DNA of 19,574 nt, from contig DASWHX010000042.1 of assembly GCA_036397995.1 (NCBI GenBank), positions 1-19,574 of the forward strand. Reading direction: 5' to 3'. The notes below the pieces were generated by a model that saw nothing but the letters and a program-made list of their open reading frames with translations, did not search any database and was not told the DNA's origin. Source of the DNA: DASWHX01 sp036397995 (lineage in GTDB: Bacteria; Bacteroidota; Bacteroidia; Cytophagales; Cyclobacteriaceae). This document shows positions 14,910 to 19,574 of the stretch, one piece after another (the stretch's first letter is position 1; every line of letters starts with the position of its first letter). Made by a program: the position numbers and the translations under genes.

Positions 14910-17279
14910 ATGCTGAAAAGTTTTTTGACTTTTTGGGCGAAATCTATCCTGCGTAATCCGCTCTTTTCGTCCATAAAACTCCTGGGCTTTGCTTTAGGTA
15001 TAGCCTGTACGTTGTTGCTAATCGTTTTCTCAGCCAATGAGCTTACGTATGATCGGTTTCACGAAAATCATAAATCACTCTATCGGATTATTATTAAGAC
15101 TGAAAGCCGGGAAGGTGTAACACTAAGTGCGGTAAATACGGCGGCAATTGCAGAAAGCCTGGAGCGGGAAATTCCAGAAATAAAATCCACGGTACGATTT
15201 GCATTTCCATTTGAAGGTTTTCTGAAATGGAATGAGACATCACTGAAAAGCACTAATCTGTTTTACGCTGATTCATCACTCTTTTCTACAATGAGCTTTA
15301 ACCTGAAGTTAGGTAATCCAAAGCTTGCTTTAGCGGAACCTTACACTATGGTACTTTCCGAATCATTGGCCAAAAATTTATTTGGAAATCAAAATCCAGT
15401 TGGTGAAACCGTTGTGCTGGATGAAGAAAAGCAATTTAAAGTAACCGGTATTATCGAAGATGCACCTTCAAACTCCCAGATTCGTTACCAGGCGCTGCTC
15501 TCTTTCAACTCACTTTTGGATCAGAGACTTTTTTTGGATTGGGATGGTGGTTGGAATTATTTGTCTTACATGATGCTGCATCCAAAAGCAAACCCCAATG
15601 ACGTCATAAAAAAATCGATGCCAATTTTTGACCGGGAAATCAACGACAGGCTAAGAGAAATAGGAATTTATTACTCCATGTTGCTGGAACCCATTACTAA
15701 GTCTCACCTTTTTTCAGAAGCAGAATTTGATCTGCCTTCAAAGGGTAGCCTGGATCAGATAATAATCTTATCCGTAGCTGGATTATTTGTTCTGATTATG
15801 TCATGCGTTAACTTCATCTCACTTAGTGCCGTTCAGGCCACCTCACGCTTAAAAGAAATTGGAATAAAAAAAGTGATTGGCATTCCTAATCGAAGATTAT
15901 TCATAACCTTCATGCTGGAAACCGTATTGCTTACGCTGCTGGCATTGGTTTTGGCATCAATAGTTCTCTTGCTTTTGGAGCCCGGCATTCAGGTTTATCT
16001 CGGCTTTGGAATTATTGAATTACTGAAATCGAATGCGTACATACTCGCCATCATTATCAGCCTAGTAGTAATTATAGGTTTTATTTCAGGTTTCTACCCC
16101 GCCTTTATTCTTTCCAGGTTTAAGATAGCAGATGCCGTAAAAGGGAAGTTTGCCAAACCCGGAGGATTACCGGTGGGCATAAAAGTTTTGATATTGTTCC
16201 AATTTACAATAACTATCATCTTGTTCATTCTCACTTTGGTTGTTTATGAACAAAGAGATTTCATTCTGAATAAAGACTTAGGTTTCCGTAAAGAAAATAT
16301 TGTTGTTTTACCATTGCCGAATCTGGAGACTGAAAACAAGATGGAAACCTTGAAGAATGAACTTTCAGGTATTGCATCGGTAGTAAATATCTGCGCATCC
16401 TCTGAAATACCCGGGAATGGGTTTACCTCAAACGGGTACTTTCCCGAAGGTCACTCCGAACCTATGATGTTTAATGTTGTCGATATTGATGCTAAATTTC
16501 TTGAGACACTCGATGTCGGGATAATTAAAGGCCGAAACTTTATGGCGAATAACATTGCTGACAGGGAAGCCTATATGGTTAATGAGTCGCTTGCACAAAA
16601 GTTAGGCTGGGATAACCCTATTGGGAAAACAATTACCCGAAATGGAGATCATCAGGTAATTGGTGTTGTTAAGGATTTTCATTTTAGCACCCTGCATCAT
16701 CCCGTTGAGCCATTAATAATCACTATGAAACCATGGCGGGGGTATAATTACCTGTTAATTCAAATTACAGGTGATCAGTACTCTGAATCAGTAGCCCAAA
16801 TGGCAAATGCCTGGAACAAAATAAACCCTCAGGAGACCTTTGATTATTTTTTCCTGGATCAGACTTTTGAATCCTATTATGATTCTGAACGCCGGTTGGG
16901 CGAGGTTTTTTTATTCTTTTCTATTATAGCGATAGTACTTTGTGGCTCCGGCCTTTATGCAACGGTAAGTTACTCTTTGAAAAACCGTATTAAAGAAATT
17001 GGAATCAGAAAAATTTTAGGAGCCGGTACGCTATCGTTGGGATTCCGGTTAGGAGGAATGCAATTGATCTGGATTTTGGCAGCCAATGTGATAGCTATTC
17101 CTGCAGCCATGTACCTGGCAGAACTTTGGCTTTCCAGATTTCAGTTTACCGCAGGCATTGGACTGCCTTTATGGCTGGGGGGCGTTATCTTTAGCTTCAG
17201 CATCGGAATTCTAATCAGTGGTGTCCAGACTGTGAAAGCTGTACGGTCTAATCCCGTTGACATTTTGAGGCAAGAGTAA
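14910..17279 (+). CDS. MacB/FtsX-like ABC transporter permease
   Basis: A 789-residue inner-membrane permease of the same duplicated MacB/FtsX architecture as the one at the left end, but without the N-terminal prefix. TM1 is at about 21-43, followed by a MacB_PCD periplasmic domain (motif ELTYDRFHENHKSLYRI at its start, GVVKDFHFSTLHHP-type motif in the second copy). Then come TM2-TM4 (about 284-307, 330-360, 376-402), TM5 (about 421-447), the second periplasmic domain (to about 660), and TM6-TM8 (about 666-690, 718-742, 751-778). Coupling helices KEIGIKKVIGIP and KEIGIRKILGAG contact an ATPase in known relatives; none is encoded nearby. The start at ATG 14910 is preferred over the in-frame TTG at 14892, which lies inside the inverted repeat. 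The ends read 'AVRSNPVDILRQE', the usual C-terminus of this permease class. 119 nt separate it from the CHAT operon; a functional link is possible but unproven. Confidence 0.9.
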   Translation: MLKSFLTFWAKSILRNPLFSSIKLLGFALGIACTLLLIVFSANELTYDRFHENHKSLYRIIIKTESREGVTLSAVNTAAIAESLEREIPEIKSTVRFAFPFEGFLKWNETSLKSTNLFYADSSLFSTMSFNLKLGNPKLALAEPYTMVLSESLAKNLFGNQNPVGETVVLDEEKQFKVTGIIEDAPSNSQIRYQALLSFNSLLDQRLFLDWDGGWNYLSYMMLHPKANPNDVIKKSMPIFDREINDRLREIGIYYSMLLEPITKSHLFSEAEFDLPSKGSLDQIIILSVAGLFVLIMSCVNFISLSAVQATSRLKEIGIKKVIGIPNRRLFITFMLETVLLTLLALVLASIVLLLLEPGIQVYLGFGIIELLKSNAYILAIIISLVVIIGFISGFYPAFILSRFKIADAVKGKFAKPGGLPVGIKVLILFQFTITIILFILTLVVYEQRDFILNKDLGFRKENIVVLPLPNLETENKMETLKNELSGIASVVNICASSEIPGNGFTSNGYFPEGHSEPMMFNVVDIDAKFLETLDVGIIKGRNFMANNIADREAYMVNESLAQKLGWDNPIGKTITRNGDHQVIGVVKDFHFSTLHHPVEPLIITMKPWRGYNYLLIQITGDQYSESVAQMANAWNKINPQETFDYFFLDQTFESYYDSERRLGEVFLFFSIIAIVLCGSGLYATVSYSLKNRIKEIGIRKILGAGTLSLGFRLGGMQLIWILAANVIAIPAAMYLAELWLSRFQFTAGIGLPLWLGGVIFSFSIGILISGVQTVKAVRSNPVDILRQE

Positions 17280-17473
17280 ATTTCTTACTAAGGTATTAAA
17301 GGGCATACATTCCTAATCATTTTCCCAACTATTGCATTACAAGCAACCCTGCTTCAAAGTCATTTGGGAAAGCCTGCCAGGCGGTTTAGAAAGGGTCGTT
17401 TAACTCCGTTCCTTTAAAAAACCTTTACCTTTTGTATATTGCTATTCTATATGCGATGTGAGAATTTAATTCT

Positions 17474-19405
17474 ATGAAACACAAACTTTTATTTATTATT
17501 TCAGGAATAGTTTTATTTGCCTGCAGTCAGAATGACCATAAAGATTTATCCCATGGAAATAAATTCGATGATCAGGTTATCAGGGAGATTTATACACTTC
17601 AGGATTTAAGGGACACCGAAACATTAATTAATTTCCTCAAACAACAGGACGCTGATTACAGGAGAGAAGCTGCCGCGGCTCTGGGTTCTGTGCAGGACAG
17701 CACCTCAATTCTACCACTAATAAATTTATTGCATGATGAATTTGTAGATGTGAGGTTGGCTGCCGCCTATTCACTTGGACAAATAAAAAATCCGGCTGCG
17801 GAAGAAGGAATTCTGAATGCACTTGATGACGAGAAGGTTCCGCTTGTCATGAGGGAGTTATGGGAAGCTCTGGGAAAGTGTTCAACTTCTACAGGTATTA
17901 ACTTTTTAGTCACACATAATTCCCAGGATAGTCTTGAAAAAGAAGGTATGGCGTGGGCACTTTATCAAATTGGTCTGCGCGGATTGGCCAATGAAGAAAC
18001 GACATCAAAGGCAGGGTCGCTTCTTGATTTTTCAAATTTGTATTCAACCCGATTGGGAGCTTCTCACTACTTTTCCAGAACCCGGAATATTGATATTTCA
18101 AATTTGGAAGAAAAAGTTGCGAAATCAGCGCTGCAAGATATGTCTCCATTTGTCAGGATGTCATCCGCAAGAGCACTGTCAAAGGCATCTGACTCAATAA
18201 GAACTTCAACTTTGCACGCAATAATTCGCGATGAACCCGATCCAAGAGTAATCATAAACGCCATTAATGCCTTGGCTGGAGTTGAAGCGGATAAGGAAGT
18301 GATTGAGAAATGTTTGAAGCATAACAATGTGAATGTAGTTGTTGCAGCAGGTGATTTTATTTCAAGAAATATTGCACTTTTTGAAAGTCAATTAATTGAG
18401 TTAATAGATATAACCAATAACTGGAGAGCAAAAGCAACTTTGATTGGAGCAGCGATAAGTACTACCGATTTACAGGATCAATCCAATGCAGCAGCTATTG
18501 AAGCTTATCGTAAAAGCACAAATAATTATGAAAAGGCTGCACTATTAACTGCCTTGGGTAAAAATTCTAAAAATCATTCATTGCTTTGGACAGAAATTGA
18601 GAATTCTTCGAACAAGGCAATGGCAACAGCGGGCATTTCCGCGCTTGCATCTATTCGGGGATCAGCAGACTATGATATCTCTTTGGATGAGACTTTTATA
18701 AATTATTTTCGAAACGCCATCCTTACCGGAGATCAGGCATTGGTGGCGATAGCAAGTGGCGCATTACGAAATCCGGATTACGGGTACAAGTCAAAAATTA
18801 ATGACTACTCTTTTCTTTCAGTCGCAAAGGAAAAACTTACTTTACCAATGGACAACGAAACATTGCAATCGTTGGAAAGAACAATTGCTTATTTTGAGAG
18901 CAGGGAAAGCCCACCGGTAATTAACGAGTATAATCACCCAATTAACTGGGAGATAGTTAAATCGATCTCCAATGGACAACGTGCGGTAATTACTACTACT
19001 AAGGGCAAGATAGTGATAGAATTGTTGGTGAACGAATCACCGGGTTCGGTGGATAATTTTTATTCTCTCGCAAACTCTCATTATTATGATGGCAAGGTCT
19101 TTCATCGTGTTGTGCCCAATTTCGTAATTCAGGGTGGCTGCCCCAGAGGCGATGGTTTTGGTGGTGAAGATTATTCCATCCGCTCAGAATTAGGACCGCT
19201 TCGCTACAAAGAGGGGTCTCTGGGAATGGCTTCGGCCGGCAAGGATACTGAGGGGGTTCAATGGTTTATTACTCATTCCCCAACTCCGCATTTAAACGGG
19301 TCTTATTCAATTTTTGGTCAGGTCATTGAAGGGATGAATGTAGTAAATGCCATCGAGGTTGGAGATGTCATAGAAAAAATCGAATTTCCATCTATAGATG
19401 AGTGA
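17474..19405 (+). CDS. Lipoprotein with HEAT repeats and C-terminal cyclophilin-type prolyl isomerase
   Basis: A 643-residue exported lipoprotein: signal peptide with lipobox LFAC (Cys17), so probably anchored in the periplasmic side of a membrane. Residues about 40-480 are HEAT-type helical repeats, clearest at the N-terminal end (DADYRREAAAALGSV, FVDVRLAAAYSLGQIKNP, and MSPFVRMSSARALSKASDS further on). Residues about 503-640 are a cyclophilin domain that catalyses cis-trans isomerisation of X-Pro bonds. Key residues stand: KVFHRVVPNFVIQGG with Arg545, Phe550 and Gln553 (equivalent to Arg55, Phe60, Gln63 of human CypA), then MASAGKDTEGVQWFIT and HLNGSYSIFGQV. Phe112 of CypA is replaced by Trp and His126 by Tyr. 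The HEAT scaffold probably recruits client proteins during outer-membrane or surface-protein folding. The gene overlaps purK by 8 nt. A 194-nt gap upstream contains no clear consensus promoter. Confidence 0.92.
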   Translation: MKHKLLFIISGIVLFACSQNDHKDLSHGNKFDDQVIREIYTLQDLRDTETLINFLKQQDADYRREAAAALGSVQDSTSILPLINLLHDEFVDVRLAAAYSLGQIKNPAAEEGILNALDDEKVPLVMRELWEALGKCSTSTGINFLVTHNSQDSLEKEGMAWALYQIGLRGLANEETTSKAGSLLDFSNLYSTRLGASHYFSRTRNIDISNLEEKVAKSALQDMSPFVRMSSARALSKASDSIRTSTLHAIIRDEPDPRVIINAINALAGVEADKEVIEKCLKHNNVNVVVAAGDFISRNIALFESQLIELIDITNNWRAKATLIGAAISTTDLQDQSNAAAIEAYRKSTNNYEKAALLTALGKNSKNHSLLWTEIENSSNKAMATAGISALASIRGSADYDISLDETFINYFRNAILTGDQALVAIASGALRNPDYGYKSKINDYSFLSVAKEKLTLPMDNETLQSLERTIAYFESRESPPVINEYNHPINWEIVKSISNGQRAVITTTKGKIVIELLVNESPGSVDNFYSLANSHYYDGKVFHRVVPNFVIQGGCPRGDGFGGEDYSIRSELGPLRYKEGSLGMASAGKDTEGVQWFITHSPTPHLNGSYSIFGQVIEGMNVVNAIEVGDVIEKIEFPSIDE

Positions 19406-19574
19406 GTTTTATCAAAATTACAAAATTGGAGTTCTTGGCGGAGGTCAGTTGGGTCGTATGATGATCCAGGCCGGCATTGATTTCAACCTGGATATTCATG
19501 TGCTTGATCCGGACCCTGATGCACCTTGTAAATCTTTGGCATCTACCTTTACAAAAGGCTCATTTACCGATGAG
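19398..19574 (+). CDS. purK: PurK, 5-(carboxyamino)imidazole ribonucleotide synthase, 5' part
   Basis: The first 59 residues of PurK, the ATP-grasp enzyme of the purine pathway that carboxylates aminoimidazole ribonucleotide with bicarbonate and ATP. The N-terminal fold signature YKIGVLGGGQLGRMMIQAG and the following LDPDPDAPCKSLA (which sits at the end of the second strand) are diagnostic. The ATG at 19398 lies inside the end of the isomerase gene (8-nt overlap, different frame), so translation is likely coupled. The gene continues beyond the window; purE would commonly follow, but is not visible. Confidence 0.95.
   Translation, partial: MSEFYQNYKIGVLGGGQLGRMMIQAGIDFNLDIHVLDPDPDAPCKSLASTFTKGSFTDE

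Noticed and set aside
17346..17385. GCCTGCCAGGC palindrome as a terminator after the second permease
   Set aside because: The stem has almost no loop and is not followed by a T run.

Overview
The window looks like a stretch of a Bacteroidota chromosome, most likely of the Cytophagales type. Several signs agree. There is a decayed gene with a type IX secretion (Por) C-terminal sorting tail. There is a lipoprotein with the GCTDPTATNY-type calcium-loop-like repeats common in this phylum. Two promoters match the phylum's -7 box TAnnTTTG. MacB-like permeases, PD40-OmpA and TPR-CHAT proteins are also present. Base composition is moderately AT-rich, and most genes have no strong Shine-Dalgarno sequence. 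This is inferred from the sequence without a database search.

Left part (1-4254, all rightward): the 3' end of a FluC/CrcB fluoride channel, then a PadR-type repressor whose stop codon overlaps (ATGA) the start of an 866-residue MacB/FtsX-like permease with a PadR-linked N-terminal prefix, then a small repeat-containing lipoprotein. No ATPase gene accompanies the permease.

Middle part (4255-6529) is the irregular region. It holds a strong hairpin flanked by A tracts, a tRNA-Val(TAC) with its own promoter and an 8-bp inverted repeat touching the tRNA, and about 380 bp of diverged tandem 'GATCTGCG / CGCAGATT' repeats. A leftward pair follows: a broken metalloprotease-like T9SS cargo gene, with the HExxH region absent and frameshifts before the sorting tail, whose tail stop overlaps the start of a small unrecognised lipoprotein gene.

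Right part A (6530-14790) is a tight three-gene operon behind a good TAnnTTTG promoter: an exported 1338-residue TPR-array protein ending in a caspase-like CHAT peptidase with an intact His-Cys dyad; an exported PD40 propeller / carboxypeptidase-regulatory-like / OmpA protein with an intact peptidoglycan-binding Asp-Arg pair; and an exported helical/coiled-coil plus beta-rich protein of unknown function. Gene gaps are 3 and 2 nt. None has a T9SS tail, so the products are expected to stay in the periplasm, and one can grip the cell wall. I read this as a periplasmic protease-sensor assembly. It is the best candidate here for an undescribed system.

Right part B (14791-19574): a second MacB-like permease without ATPase, preceded by an inverted repeat next to its start; a lipoprotein fusing HEAT repeats to a cyclophilin prolyl isomerase; and, overlapping it by 8 nt, the beginning of purK, which runs off the window.
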